Shown here: positions 51,230 to 60,911 of the stretch, one piece after another
Numbering within the stretch: the first letter of the stretch is position 1
Layout of the letters: every line of letters begins with the position of its first letter
From: Prochlorococcus sp. AG-347-I06
GTDB lineage: Bacteria; Cyanobacteriota; Cyanobacteriia; PCC-6307; Cyanobiaceae
DNA: 64,000 nucleotides
NCBI GenBank assembly: GCA_003281605.1
Contig: QCBM01000001.1
Span: forward strand, 186,001-250,000
Reading direction: 5' to 3'
Made by a program: the position numbers and the translations under genes
The notes under the pieces: generated by a model
Seen by the model: the letters and a program-made list of their open reading frames with translations, nothing else
Databases searched by the model: none
Told to the model about the DNA's origin: nothing

Positions 51230-53716
51230 TTAATCACTATATTTTTTTATAAGTTTTTCTACTCTTTTTTCTATTGGTTCATTGCTTAAAGTATTTTTAA
51301 GTCTTTCAACTAGTAAAGGGAAAGCAAAAGGAGTTGGAGTTTTTATCTCGTTTAGTAGCATTTTTAAATTTTTTAATCTTTCTAATGATCTAGATATTCT
51401 TTTATTTTCTAATTGATATTCTTTAACTTCTTGATGCGATTGTTTTATCAAAAGATGACCTTTTTCATATTTAGTAAAGACATCGTAGAAAAGACTTGAA
51501 CTTATTTGAAGTTGGGAAGAAGTTTTTGTTTTAGTTGGATTATTTTGATTTACCAGTCCACTTATTTGGGCAATATTTTTAAATCTACGTTTGGTTAATT
51601 CTGAAAAATTAATTGCATTTTCAAGATCTTCTTCTAATTTTTTGTTATTCAAAAAGTAATTAGTTTCTTTTTTTATTATGGAAAAATCATAATCTTCTGC
51701 AGTAGTTAAGCTGAATCCAAAATCATTAGCAGTAATACTAAATGTAGATTGTTTTAATTTTGCCAATCTCAAAGCCCATAAAAATGCAATTCCTTCATTT
51801 ACAAATTTGCCATCAAGTGTAAAAACAAAAAGATTTGATAACTCCTTTGTTTTATATATCTCTATAAGAAATTCATCTTTCTTTGGAATATTTGAAAGAA
51901 CTTTTTGTTTCTTCAATATTGGTCGTAATGAATTTAGTTCAGGATTTAAGCAATCATAATTTTCTAGTTCGTTGCATATATGTATTTCTTTTCTCAAACT
52001 CTCACAAAGTAGATCAGAAATTGCCATTTGACCTCCAACCCATGCAGGAATTAGAGAACTTCTTTTTGTTGATTTTTTAACATATAAAATCATATCTCTT
52101 ATTCTTACAAATTGAAGCATTTTGCCAGCGAAGTAAAATGTATCTCCAGGATTTAATTTTGAAGCAAAATTCTCCTCTAAATTACCTAAAGATTTACCTT
52201 TCAAATATTTGACATTCACAAATTTGTCACTTGTAATTGTCCCAATGTTGAACTTATGCATTCTTATTAAAGATTTGTCTTTTACAAAATATTTAAAGTT
52301 TTCATTATTATTTTGTGATTCTTCTTTAACTATCTTTTTATATTTTGGGTATGCTTTAAGACATTTTCCTCCAAATTCTAAAAAGTCAAGGCACCAATTC
52401 CAATCTTGATCTTTTAAGTTTCTATAACTCCAGCAATTTTTAATTCTTTCTTTCTCAATTTTCGGATCAAAGCCATTTCCACATGCCAAACTTATTAGAT
52501 GTTGTAGAAGCACATCATAAGATAATTCAGGAAGTCTAATTTCCTCAGATATACCACTTTTTATTATTCTTCTCATTGCACTAATCTCTAATAACTCTAG
52601 AGAATTAGTAGGCATAAAAATTATTTTTGATTTTCCACCTGGTCTATGAGCACTTCTTCCCGCTCTTTGGATAAGTCTTGCTAAATTCTTTGCACTACCA
52701 ATTTGAACTATTTGATCTACGGGTTGGAAGTCAACTCCCAAATCTAACGAGCTGGTACAAACTACCCATTTTATTAATCCGTCTTTAACCCCTTCTTCAA
52801 CTCTTTTTCTATCTTCTTTATCCAGGGAACCGTGATGAAGTGCAATTTTGTCTTCCATCTCTGGGAGAAAAAATTTAAGACATTGATACCATCTTTCAGA
52901 TTGATTTCTCGTATTGGTGAATAATAAGGTACTTTTATTTTTATCTAGGATTTTTAATAGTGAAGAATGACTTCTAATCCCAAGATGCCCACTCCATGGA
53001 AAGGTAGTTTCCTCTTCTGGTAAAACACTTAAAATTTCGATCTCTTTTTGAATATTTGTACTTATAATTTTGGGTTTAATAGCGCTCATCCCAACTATTG
53101 CTCTTGCTGCTTCTTCAATATTTCCAATAGTTGCAGACATTGCCCAAATTTGTAAATTTTTTATATTACCTCTTAGCCAACTTAAAGATAACTCGCACTG
53201 GTTTCCTCTTTTACTACCCATCAATTCATGCCATTCATCAATAATTATTGATGACAACTCCTTAAATAGATTATTAGATTCTTTATTAGAAAGTAAAAGA
53301 GATAAAGACTCTGGAGTAGTAATAAGAATATTAGGTGGTTTAGCTAGTTGCTTTTTCTTTTCATATGGGGTTGTATCCCCGTTCCTAATTTCAACAGTGA
53401 TCTCTTTATTAAAATGCAAAGCTGCTAATTGTATGGAATTTTTTAGATCTCTAGTTAGTGCTTTTAAAGGGGTTATTAATAATATATTCACACTTTTATT
53501 ATTTTTGGGATCTTCTATCTTTGATAGAGGTCCCATTAATGCAGCATAAGTTTTGCCGCATCCAGTAGGAACTTGTATTATTCCACTCTCTCCATTTAAA
53601 AATGCTTTCCAAGATTCGATCTGATAGGGTAGTGGCTCCCATCCATTTGTGGAGAAAAACTGTTTAATTTTAGAAATTAAATTATTTTGCTTATTATTTT
53701 TCGTAATATTTTTCAT
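51230..53716 (-). CDS. Ligase-associated DNA damage response DEXH helicase (Lhr-type)
   Basis: 828 residues. SF2 motifs: PTGCGKTYAALMGPL (I), DEWHE (II), MSATIGN (III), and QRAGRSAHR (VI). The remainder has the Lhr-type winged-helix and C-terminal region of the TIGR04121 family, which partners with a ligase in DNA repair. It overlaps the ligase gene by 4 nt (ATGA-type), so translation is coupled. Confidence 0.92.
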   Translation of the reverse strand: MKNITKNNKQNNLISKIKQFFSTNGWEPLPYQIESWKAFLNGESGIIQVPTGCGKTYAALMGPLSKIEDPKNNKSVNILLITPLKALTRDLKNSIQLAALHFNKEITVEIRNGDTTPYEKKKQLAKPPNILITTPESLSLLLSNKESNNLFKELSSIIIDEWHELMGSKRGNQCELSLSWLRGNIKNLQIWAMSATIGNIEEAARAIVGMSAIKPKIISTNIQKEIEILSVLPEEETTFPWSGHLGIRSHSSLLKILDKNKSTLLFTNTRNQSERWYQCLKFFLPEMEDKIALHHGSLDKEDRKRVEEGVKDGLIKWVVCTSSLDLGVDFQPVDQIVQIGSAKNLARLIQRAGRSAHRPGGKSKIIFMPTNSLELLEISAMRRIIKSGISEEIRLPELSYDVLLQHLISLACGNGFDPKIEKERIKNCWSYRNLKDQDWNWCLDFLEFGGKCLKAYPKYKKIVKEESQNNNENFKYFVKDKSLIRMHKFNIGTITSDKFVNVKYLKGKSLGNLEENFASKLNPGDTFYFAGKMLQFVRIRDMILYVKKSTKRSSLIPAWVGGQMAISDLLCESLRKEIHICNELENYDCLNPELNSLRPILKKQKVLSNIPKKDEFLIEIYKTKELSNLFVFTLDGKFVNEGIAFLWALRLAKLKQSTFSITANDFGFSLTTAEDYDFSIIKKETNYFLNNKKLEEDLENAINFSELTKRRFKNIAQISGLVNQNNPTKTKTSSQLQISSSLFYDVFTKYEKGHLLIKQSHQEVKEYQLENKRISRSLERLKNLKMLLNEIKTPTPFAFPLLVERLKNTLSNEPIEKRVEKLIKKYSD

Positions 53717-55353
53717 GATATTTTTTTCATTAGTTCATAAGCATTATCTAGGCTATCTGCATCATTAATTTTTTTATCTTTTCTCCATTTTGTTATTCTT
53801 GGAAATCGTACTGCTATTCCTGACTTATGACGTTTAGAAATTTGTATTTTCTCAAAAGATATTTCGAATACCATTTCTGGTTTTAACGATCGAACAGGAC
53901 CAAATTTTTCTATAGTATTTTTTCTTATCCATTTATCTAGCTCTTTAATCTCAAAATTCGTTAAACCAGAATAAGCACTTGCAAATTTAATTAACTCTTT
54001 GTCTTTCCATAATGCAAAACTGTAATCTGTATACAGACCAGCTCTTCTACCGCTACCGCCCTTAGCGTAAATTAGAACAGCATCCAGTTGCATAGGATCA
54101 ACTTTATATTTCCACCAAATACCTTTCTTTCTACCAGAGGAGTATATAGAAGTCTTTTTCTTTATTATTAATCCTTCAGTATTATTTTCTCGAGATTTTT
54201 CTTTATAAGTTAAAGCATCAGGCCAATCTTTAGGAAAGATTAAATCACATATTTTGAAAATATCAGAGATATTATTCTCAGTTTTAATCTGCCATTTTGA
54301 AAAATATTTTTCTAACTCAATTCTTCTATTTTCTAATTTAATTTCTCTTATATCTCTCCCATTAATCTCTAAAAGATCATAAGCAATAAAAATAATTGGA
54401 TATTTTATTTGGATTGATCTATTAGGAGACTTTCTATTTATTCTTTTTTGAAGTAAAGAAAAATCAAAGGCAATTTGTTCTTTAAAATTCCAAACTAATA
54501 ATTCCCCATCAAGAACAAAATCATCTTTTATATGTGACATTTTCTCTACTAATTCTGGGAAAGATTCATTTACTAGTTCTTGCCCTCTTGTCCATAACGA
54601 AACATTGCCTGATCTTTTAATTAATTGAATCCTTATACCGTCGTATTTCCATTCAAATTGAAAATCATTTATTGAATTTTTGAAGATTTTATCCTCAATA
54701 GTATTTGCTAGAAGAAATGGAAATGGCTTGGAATTTAACTCTTGAAGATTGATATTCTTGTTAATTAAAAATTCATATGAATCAATTGAAGGTTTGAAAT
54801 CACCCATCAACCTATGAGAAATAATCTCTTCATCAATATTAATTAGTTTTGATATTGATTTTGTGATTAATCCGATAGAGACTCCTACTCTAAAAGTTCC
54901 TGTAAGAATTTTATTAAAAATTAGATGGTTATCTTCAGGTAATGATTCCCAAAGATTTTTAATTTCTAAATTTTTCTCCTCCTCATTAAGTTTTGATATT
55001 GCAGGTATTGTTTCGCTTAGTAATTCATTGAGACTTATATTTGATAATTTCTTTTTTCTAGGATTAGTTTTATTTTTAAGTAATAACGTTATTAACTCAG
55101 CGGAATCACCAACTTTTAAATAACATGTATCAATTAACCATTGAGGATATTCATATATTTGAGAAAAAAGATTTTTTAAATATCTTCCACTAATAAACCT
55201 CTTATTACTTTTTCCAGCTAGTAAATATATTGCCCATGAATTATCGATTGGAGCATTAGATGAAAAATAATTCTTTAAAACTTCAATTTTATTATTTGTA
55301 CTATTAATTGAATCTAGATCGCCAAATAATTCTGAAAACTTATTTAAGCTCAT
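53713..55353 (-). CDS. ATP-dependent DNA ligase (ligase-associated operon type)
   Basis: 546 residues. N-terminal DNA-binding domain, then the nucleotidyltransferase core: EWKYDGIRIQL (motif I, catalytic Lys), DGELLVW (motif III), EGLIIKKK (motif IV) and WWKYKVD (motif V), and an OB domain (about 435-530). TIGR04120-like, eukaryal/archaeal-type ligase in a bacterium that also uses NAD-dependent LigA. Linked to the helicase gene by overlap; the exonuclease gene is 2 nt upstream. Confidence 0.93.
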   Translation of the reverse strand: MSLNKFSELFGDLDSINSTNNKIEVLKNYFSSNAPIDNSWAIYLLAGKSNKRFISGRYLKNLFSQIYEYPQWLIDTCYLKVGDSAELITLLLKNKTNPRKKKLSNISLNELLSETIPAISKLNEEEKNLEIKNLWESLPEDNHLIFNKILTGTFRVGVSIGLITKSISKLINIDEEIISHRLMGDFKPSIDSYEFLINKNINLQELNSKPFPFLLANTIEDKIFKNSINDFQFEWKYDGIRIQLIKRSGNVSLWTRGQELVNESFPELVEKMSHIKDDFVLDGELLVWNFKEQIAFDFSLLQKRINRKSPNRSIQIKYPIIFIAYDLLEINGRDIREIKLENRRIELEKYFSKWQIKTENNISDIFKICDLIFPKDWPDALTYKEKSRENNTEGLIIKKKTSIYSSGRKKGIWWKYKVDPMQLDAVLIYAKGGSGRRAGLYTDYSFALWKDKELIKFASAYSGLTNFEIKELDKWIRKNTIEKFGPVRSLKPEMVFEISFEKIQISKRHKSGIAVRFPRITKWRKDKKINDADSLDNAYELMKKIS

Positions 55354-55355
55354 AT

Positions 55356-56342
55356 TTATTTACCGAATAAAAGGACATTTATTGATTCCTTCTCAACTAA
55401 ATATTTACTTAAGGCTTCACTATCTCCATGATGAAAAAATACATTTTTTGCTTCAGACTTTTTTACTATTTCCAGAATTCCATCCCAATCCGCATGATCA
55501 GAGATAGCGAATCCTTTATCATATCCTGATCTTTTTCTTAAAGCTCTTATTGACATCCATCCACTTGCGAAAGCTGTTTGAATGTTTTTGAAATTTTTTA
55601 AATAAGAACCCTTACTTAAAGATGGCGGTAATAATATTAGACTTCCTTTAAGTTCATCTATCTTTTTTTTATTTTCAATTTTTATAGTATCTTTAATATC
55701 AATTCCAAGTTTCCTATAAATATTGTTCATTTTATGAATACTGCCATGGGAATAAATATTGCCTTTAAAATTTGTTTGACTAATTTCGTTTAACAATCTT
55801 TGAGCTTTTCCAAGTGAATAACAGAAAAGTAAAGAAGATTTTTCTGGTGAATTAGTTATCCATTTTGAAATATCATTTGCTACTTTATTTGATTCATCCC
55901 ACTTAAATATTGGCAAACCAAAAGTACATTCGCTTATTAAATAATCAGTTTTTACTGTTTCATATTGTTTGCAAGTCTGATCTTTTTGAAGCTTAAAGTC
56001 ACCTGAAATTAGCCATTTTTCTTCAGCAAAAATAAATCTTATTTGACTAGATCCAAGAATATGACCGGATGGATGAAAAGAAATATTAATGCCATTTATC
56101 TTAAATTCTTCTCCATATTCAAATGTATTAATTTTGATATTATCTCCAACTCTTTCTTTAAGAAGTATCGCAGTTTCCTTAGTAGAAATGTATTCTTCAC
56201 AGCCAAATGTAAAGTGATCAAAATGAGCATGAGTTATTAATGCCTTTTTTACTGGCTTGCTTGGATCAATCCAAATATCAGCAAGTTCACAATAAAGATT
56301 TCCATCTTTATATCTAATTAAATATTCTTGTTTAGTTCTCAA
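55356..56342 (-). CDS. Ligase-associated DNA damage response exonuclease (MBL fold)
   Basis: 328 residues. Metallo-beta-lactamase motif THAHFDH (about 37-43), then the beta-CASP-type features SGDFKLQ and SECTFGLP, and C-terminal SDHADWDG and FFHHGDSEAL. Matches the TIGR04122 exonuclease of this operon, related to SNM1/CPSF nucleases. First gene of the operon; the order exonuclease-ligase-helicase-phosphoesterase is the conserved one. Confidence 0.92.
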   Translation of the reverse strand: MRTKQEYLIRYKDGNLYCELADIWIDPSKPVKKALITHAHFDHFTFGCEEYISTKETAILLKERVGDNIKINTFEYGEEFKINGINISFHPSGHILGSSQIRFIFAEEKWLISGDFKLQKDQTCKQYETVKTDYLISECTFGLPIFKWDESNKVANDISKWITNSPEKSSLLFCYSLGKAQRLLNEISQTNFKGNIYSHGSIHKMNNIYRKLGIDIKDTIKIENKKKIDELKGSLILLPPSLSKGSYLKNFKNIQTAFASGWMSIRALRKRSGYDKGFAISDHADWDGILEIVKKSEAKNVFFHHGDSEALSKYLVEKESINVLLFGK

Positions 56343-56377
56343 AACTACATCTCTTACAATGAAGTTAATTTAGCTAA

Positions 56378-56791
56378 TTATGCCCACGCTTGTTTTGATA
56401 AAGCTATGGCTGAAATTGTTAGTAAAGCAATAACTACAAATTTATTACTCCAATTAATCATGAATGAACTAATTTTATTGAAAGAAACTCTATTAGATGG
56501 CATAATCTTTTTTTTATTCATAATGTAATGATTTTCATTATTTTCTATATAATTTAAATTTTTAATCTCATTTATTAATTTAGATTCGCAAGTGGAAAGT
56601 TTTTCTAATTGATTTAATAATTCAATATCTTCTGGCCTTAATAAAGAATTTAATTCTTTAATTTGTCTTTCGTTTTTCATAAGAAATTCATTAACTATCT
56701 CATCTGTACCCAACCCCTTCTTTATATTTAAAAGAATCTCATCTCTTTCCCAGGATTTTTCAAGAGAATTTAAAATTTTGCTTATGCTCAT
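56378..56791 (-). CDS. Tail-anchored hypothetical protein
   Basis: 137 residues. A long helical, charged N-terminal part (about 1-95) and a C-terminal membrane helix (KFVVIALLTISAIALSKQAW). Tail-anchored topology. No motif recognised. 35 bp upstream of the exonuclease gene, same strand, so it may belong to the same transcript. Confidence 0.65.
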   Translation of the reverse strand: MSISKILNSLEKSWERDEILLNIKKGLGTDEIVNEFLMKNERQIKELNSLLRPEDIELLNQLEKLSTCESKLINEIKNLNYIENNENHYIMNKKKIMPSNRVSFNKISSFMINWSNKFVVIALLTISAIALSKQAWA

Positions 56792-56874
56792 TTTAAGTAT
56801 TTTTACTTATGATAAATTATTATTTTTTTCTTCTGTGGCATATTCCTTTAGGTAATTAAAAAAATTATTTTTAT

Positions 56875-57156
56875 TTAAGATTTACGAATAAGTCTGTTAG
56901 CAAAATATTTTACCTTTACCTTTTCTACTATTTTTTTTGAACTACTTTTAGTTTTAACTTTATTTATATTGATCACTTCATCTGACACATTTTTGCCCGT
57001 TTCAAAATAACTTTTGATTTTTTCCAATTCTTCTTTATTTAATCTTTTTGTTGCACCTTTTGCATTGATTCCAAGTTTCTTGCAGGCTAATAATATTCTA
57101 TTACTATCGACATTAAGATCTTTGGCAATACTGAAAATAGGAGTGTTGATAGACAT
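56875..57156 (-). CDS. Stand-alone IF2_N-domain protein
   Basis: 93 residues. The first 50 residues (IFSIAKDLNVDSNRILLACKKLGINAKGATKRLNKEEL...) form the small helical IF2_N domain found at the N-terminus of translation factor IF-2. The remainder is a lysine-rich tail (KVKTKSSSKKIVEKVKVK). No GTPase domain. Could bind RNA or the ribosome. Function unknown. Confidence 0.75.
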   Translation of the reverse strand: MSINTPIFSIAKDLNVDSNRILLACKKLGINAKGATKRLNKEELEKIKSYFETGKNVSDEVININKVKTKSSSKKIVEKVKVKYFANRLIRKS

Positions 57157-57251
57157 TATTTTCTTTACTTTGAATTTATTATTTATAGTATATTTATAAG
57201 TTAGAAATTATATATATTTTTAATTATTATTAATTTTAAAAATTTTTTTAA

Positions 57252-58571
57252 TTAGGCCACTTCATCTTCAAAATTATTTAAATCATTAAACTTCTTCTTC
57301 ATGGTTGGATTATTTCTAGTTAATTTCTTTACTGTCAAATCTTGAGATTTGCTGTCAGCAGATAAAAGATGTTTTTTTGAGAGAACTAAAGCCTCTTTAG
57401 TTTTTTGTAAATGGGTTATTGATTTATCGATTTCTGAAATTGCATCATTAAATCTATCCTGGGCAAGTGAAACATTTTTACCAACTGCATTTTTGAATTG
57501 TTCAAGAGTACTTTCAAAATTAGTTATGTCAAAATTCTCACGTTTCATTAAATCAATTTGTGATTTGTATTTTAAGGTTTCCATAGATGCATTTCTTAGC
57601 AGAGAAATAATAGGCAAGAAAAATTGCGGTCTTATGACATACATTTTTGGGAATCTATGAGAAACATCTACTATCCCTGCATTATAAAGTTCACTATCTG
57701 GTTCTAGAAGCGATACGAGTACTGCATATTCACAAGATTTTTGTCTTCTATCTTTATCTAATTCTTTTAAAAAATCTTCGTTTTTTCTTTTATTAATGCC
57801 ATTTGAACTTTCATTCTTCATCTCAAACATTATAGATACGACTTCAGTTTTATTTTCATCAAATTCTCTAAATATATAGTCGCCTTTACTTCCAGAAGTG
57901 GCATCATTATCCTTTTCGAAATATGAGTTTTTAAAAGCAGAAGCACGATTAAGATTAAATTGGGTTTCGCAATGGATTTCTAATGTTTCTCCTACCATCT
58001 TTGTAGATAATTTAGATTTCATTTCTCTTAGCTCCTGAATAGTCAGGTCCCTTTCACTAATTTTGCTTTTATACTTTTCTTCAATTAATTTTTCATTAAT
58101 TGAATGTTCAAGCCTCATCTTTTCAATGGAATTTGTTAATGATGAGTTCTCTTTTTCTAAATTAGTAACAGCTTCACTTACTTTGTTTTTTAATGATAAT
58201 TCTGAAATTAAAGACTGGCTTTTGATTTCATCTTTTAACTTGATTAATTCATTATTCAGTAAATTAATTTTATTTGTTGCTTGATTTTTTAAATCATTAA
58301 GTGCATTTGTTTTCTTTTCTTCAGCTATTTTTAATTTAGATTCAAGAGTTTGGATCTCTGACTCTTTAATACGATTTTGCTCTATTAATTGTATTTTTAG
58401 CTCTCGTTTTAAAATTTCTAAAGCTTTTTTATTATCTTCTTCAGCCAGTATAAGTCTTTCTTTTATTTGTTTGTTAAATTCCTCGTCTTTTATCTGAAGA
58501 AGTATTTCTTCAAAACTACTGGGATCAATTCGGAAAGTTTTGCCGCATGAAGGACATTTAATATCTTTCAT
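57252..58571 (-). CDS. DUF2130 protein with PD-(D/E)XK-like core
   Basis: 439 residues. N-terminal zinc-ribbon-like CPSCGKTF (only one CxxC), a long coiled coil (about 30-200), then the DUF2130 domain with SGSKGDYIFRE and FEMKNES (D...ExK pattern, as in restriction-endonuclease-like folds) and RRQKSCEYAVLVSLLEPDSE. A second coiled coil ends the protein. DNA nuclease activity is plausible but inferred. Sits near the ligase operon, in the same orientation. Confidence 0.85.
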   Translation of the reverse strand: MKDIKCPSCGKTFRIDPSSFEEILLQIKDEEFNKQIKERLILAEEDNKKALEILKRELKIQLIEQNRIKESEIQTLESKLKIAEEKKTNALNDLKNQATNKINLLNNELIKLKDEIKSQSLISELSLKNKVSEAVTNLEKENSSLTNSIEKMRLEHSINEKLIEEKYKSKISERDLTIQELREMKSKLSTKMVGETLEIHCETQFNLNRASAFKNSYFEKDNDATSGSKGDYIFREFDENKTEVVSIMFEMKNESSNGINKRKNEDFLKELDKDRRQKSCEYAVLVSLLEPDSELYNAGIVDVSHRFPKMYVIRPQFFLPIISLLRNASMETLKYKSQIDLMKRENFDITNFESTLEQFKNAVGKNVSLAQDRFNDAISEIDKSITHLQKTKEALVLSKKHLLSADSKSQDLTVKKLTRNNPTMKKKFNDLNNFEDEVA

Positions 58572-58702
58572 TTTTTATTTTCAAAATTAATATTAGAAGG
58601 GATTTAATATTCGAATTATGTAAAAAGAATATTATTCTTGACTAAGAATAAGCAATGATTCAATGTTATGCATTAAAAAATAAAATAATTACTCAATAAA
58701 AG

Positions 58703-59071
58703 TCATATTAATCCTGATTCCTTAAGAATATTTATTTTATTTGCTAATTCAATATCTGCAGAAGATATTGATCGGTCTAAAGTTTTGTGAGTTGAAACTG
58801 TGTATCCACTGTCATCAACAAATTCGTCTTCATTATCTTTTAAGTGGGCATTCTCATTATGGAGATCTTTAAAATTATCTGACTTGTATATATTTGACTT
58901 ACTAATATTACTATATCCAAAATTCGCAATTCCTCTGGCATCTAATGCTTCTTCAACTAATATTCCAACTACTTTAGATCTACTTATAGATTCGCTCTTG
59001 GATATTTCATCAATAATTTCAAGTACTCTTTTTCTAGGTAGATATCCTATTCTTTTAACTTTATTTTCCAT
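58703..59071 (-). CDS. Ribbon-helix-helix DNA-binding protein
   Basis: 122 residues from ATG at 59071 (MENKVKRIGYLPRK). The N-terminal RHH segment KRIGYLPRKRVLEIIDEISKSESISRSKVVGILVEEAL fits a CopG-like dimer; the second half is polar with repeated Asp/Asn/Ser. Two TTGACA sequences (59085-59090 and 59105-59110 on the minus strand) spaced 20 bp precede the start and may be promoter and operator. Confidence 0.75.
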   Translation of the reverse strand: MENKVKRIGYLPRKRVLEIIDEISKSESISRSKVVGILVEEALDARGIANFGYSNISKSNIYKSDNFKDLHNENAHLKDNEDEFVDDSGYTVSTHKTLDRSISSADIELANKINILKESGLI

Positions 59072-59300
59072 GAGCCTATACATATGTCAATATTGTAACA
59101 CTTTTGTCAAATCAAATCAGGTTTTGATTAATAGCACTTAATTATAAATTTTAATAATGAGATTAAAGTATAATTTTAAAGAATACTCATACAAAGTTAT
59201 TTTTTTAAATAGTCATGAGGATAGCTTTAAATGCTTTTTCTAAATACTCTTTCAGATTGTGTCGGATTTCTGAAATTTTCTTTATTTAATTTCAAATATT

Positions 59301-59504
59301 ATGAAAGATAAACTGTATGATAATGCTGACAGCTTCGCAATGTCATTTGATGAGGAATGGGAAAATATTGATTGCAATGATATGCGATTGAAGATAGATA
59401 AGGTATTTGCACTCTTATCAGACCACCCTTTTTTAATATCTAATCCAGAAAATGCTAGAAAGATGGCTGAATTTAGGATATTTTCATTAAAAAAATTTCA
59501 ATAA
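59301..59504 (+). CDS. Small acidic hypothetical protein
   Basis: 67 residues, mainly helical: MKDKLYDNADSFAMSFDEEW, then IDKVFALLSDHPFLISNPEN and ARKMAEFRIFSLKKFQ. No motif. Located 217 bp upstream-divergent from the RHH gene. Confidence 0.6.
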   Translation: MKDKLYDNADSFAMSFDEEWENIDCNDMRLKIDKVFALLSDHPFLISNPENARKMAEFRIFSLKKFQ

Positions 59505-59547
59505 TTATTTTTAAATTTTATTAAAATTGAAATTAATTATAAAAGAA

Positions 59548-59721
59548 TCAAATAGTTGGTGAATTAAAAAATCCCTTACTGTATAGAAATATTATTATGC
59601 CAATAATTGGACCTATCCCAAAAACAAAAAGAATTAATTTTGCAGAATTTTTTGTTTGACCTAATTTTTGATCTTTAAAATTTGAATTAGTTTGATTTTT
59701 TTTTGATTTTTTCTTTTTCAT
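59548..59721 (-). CDS. Small basic membrane protein
   Basis: 57 residues from ATG at 59721 (MKKKKSKKNQTNSNFKDQ). The open frame extends to 59868 but the extra 49 residues overlap the divergent gene and read as non-coding. Strongly basic N-terminus and one membrane helix (LILFVFGIGPIIGIIIFLYS). Positive-inside rule gives N-terminus in the cytoplasm. Confidence 0.65.
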   Translation of the reverse strand: MKKKKSKKNQTNSNFKDQKLGQTKNSAKLILFVFGIGPIIGIIIFLYSKGFFNSPTI

Positions 59722-59858
59722 GAATGGTTTACTACTATGGAGCCATTTTAAAAGATTCTGATTTGTTGTAGAGTTCAAAATAATTTTCAGTTTAATAAAA
59801 TTTATACTGGAATCAAAAAAAAGACCGTGTTGTATAATAGAAAGACTGTTACGCAAAT

Positions 59859-60056
59859 ATGAGTGCAACTAAGAGAGAAGAGGTATGTTCTCACCTACGA
59901 TATATAAGGTTAGAGCTTAGAGAGATGCATCAAATGCTTATCAAAGAAGATTTAATGCCAGATCTTAATGAAGCAAAGGAAGTACATGCACAACTTGATG
60001 CTTTATTAAATTTATTATCAGAAAAAAGAGTAAAGAAGATAAATAGCCAATTTTGA
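59859..60056 (+). CDS. Small helical hypothetical protein
   Basis: 65 residues: MSATKREEVCSHLRYIRLEL, then REMHQMLIKEDLMPDLNEAK and a leucine-rich helix (VHAQLDALLNLLSEK). Likely helical hairpin. No family known to me. Confidence 0.65.
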   Translation: MSATKREEVCSHLRYIRLELREMHQMLIKEDLMPDLNEAKEVHAQLDALLNLLSEKRVKKINSQF

Positions 60057-60078
60057 AATTATTGTTTATTGAATAAGT

Positions 60079-60273
60079 TTAAAGATAATTTGTAGCTGAT
60101 TCTATTTTTTTACGATTGTCATGCATTTTTTCTAATTTATTGTAAATTTCTTTGATTTGGATTTGTATTAGATCAGTTGAATTTATATTGCTTAAGGCAT
60201 CTAAAGCAGAAAGGAGGCTTTCCTTGGCTTCAATTAAATGTCTACATTCTTTACTTCCTGCTTCGTAAGACAT
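60079..60273 (-). CDS. Small helical hypothetical protein
   Basis: 64 residues, helical and charged: MSYEAGSKECRHLIEAKESL then LSALDALSNINSTDLIQIQI and a lysine-rich tail. Tail to tail with the gene at 59859. Confidence 0.6.
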   Translation of the reverse strand: MSYEAGSKECRHLIEAKESLLSALDALSNINSTDLIQIQIKEIYNKLEKMHDNRKKIESATNYL

Positions 60274-60416
60274 AGGATTAATATAAAAAAATAAATTATC
60301 TCAAATATATTACTAATTCTTCCGTATTGCTTGATACTCTTATTAAATCAACGCTTATTATTGTAATTCTCAATACAGAACAAGTGATTAATTTTACTAA
60401 TATTTAAGAAAAACTC

Positions 60417-60599
60417 ATGCAAGAAAACTCCAATGATTATGAATTTTGTATTAGGTTGACTTTAGATAATGCAAAAAAAAGAATTAATTTATTAGAAGAT
60501 TCCAATAAAAAGTGCGTTATGGAAGAATATAGGGAATGGCTTAATGATGGTTTAAATAAACATACGGTTTTACTATTGAGAGATGATCCGATTATGTAA
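60417..60599 (+). CDS. Small acidic hypothetical protein
   Basis: 60 residues: MQENSNDYEFCIRLTLDNAK, KRINLLEDSNKKCVMEEYRE and WLNDGLNKHTVLLLRDDP. Helical and soluble. No motif. Confidence 0.6.
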   Translation: MQENSNDYEFCIRLTLDNAKKRINLLEDSNKKCVMEEYREWLNDGLNKHTVLLLRDDPIM

Positions 60600-60619
60600 A
60601 AATGATGTAAAAATATTTT

Positions 60620-60715
60620 CTAATTCTTTGTACTAGAGGTAACCTTAAATAAAAAATAAAGACTAAAAATAAAAATTATTGCTAAAATTATTGTTAACGA
60701 GGAAAAATTATCCAT
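60620..60715 (-). CDS. 31-residue membrane microprotein
   Basis: ATG at 60715, TAG at 60620: MDNFSSLTIILAIIFIFSLY then FLFKVTSSTKN. One helix with a short basic tail. No other evidence. Confidence 0.45.
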   Translation of the reverse strand: MDNFSSLTIILAIIFIFSLYFLFKVTSSTKN

Positions 60716-60773
60716 ACATTTATTAATTAAAAAATTAATTTAACTATAGCAGCATATTTAAGTAGATCTTAGT

Positions 60774-60902
60774 TTATTCCTCTTTGAGAAGAGAAAGAAT
60801 AAATTTATGAAAATTTTCTCTTTCTAAAAATATTTTTTTTCTCTTATAGTTTTTAAATTTGTTAAATATTGTATTAACTAAATGTTCTGATTTTGGTTTC
60901 AT
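60774..60902 (-). CDS. Small basic hypothetical protein
   Basis: 42 residues, ATG at 60902, TAA at 60774: MKPKSEHLVNTIFNKFKNYK, RKKIFLERENFHKFILSLLK and EE. Lys/Phe-rich and amphipathic. Its start lies about 9 nt after the stop of the lipoprotein gene, so it may be cotranscribed. Confidence 0.45.
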   Translation of the reverse strand: MKPKSEHLVNTIFNKFKNYKRKKIFLERENFHKFILSLLKEE

Positions 60903-60911
60903 ATATTAAAT

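Noticed and set aside
53070-53549. Long plus-strand ORF (159 codons) inside the helicase gene
   Set aside because: Lies antisense to the clear helicase gene; no motifs, composition is that of a complementary frame.
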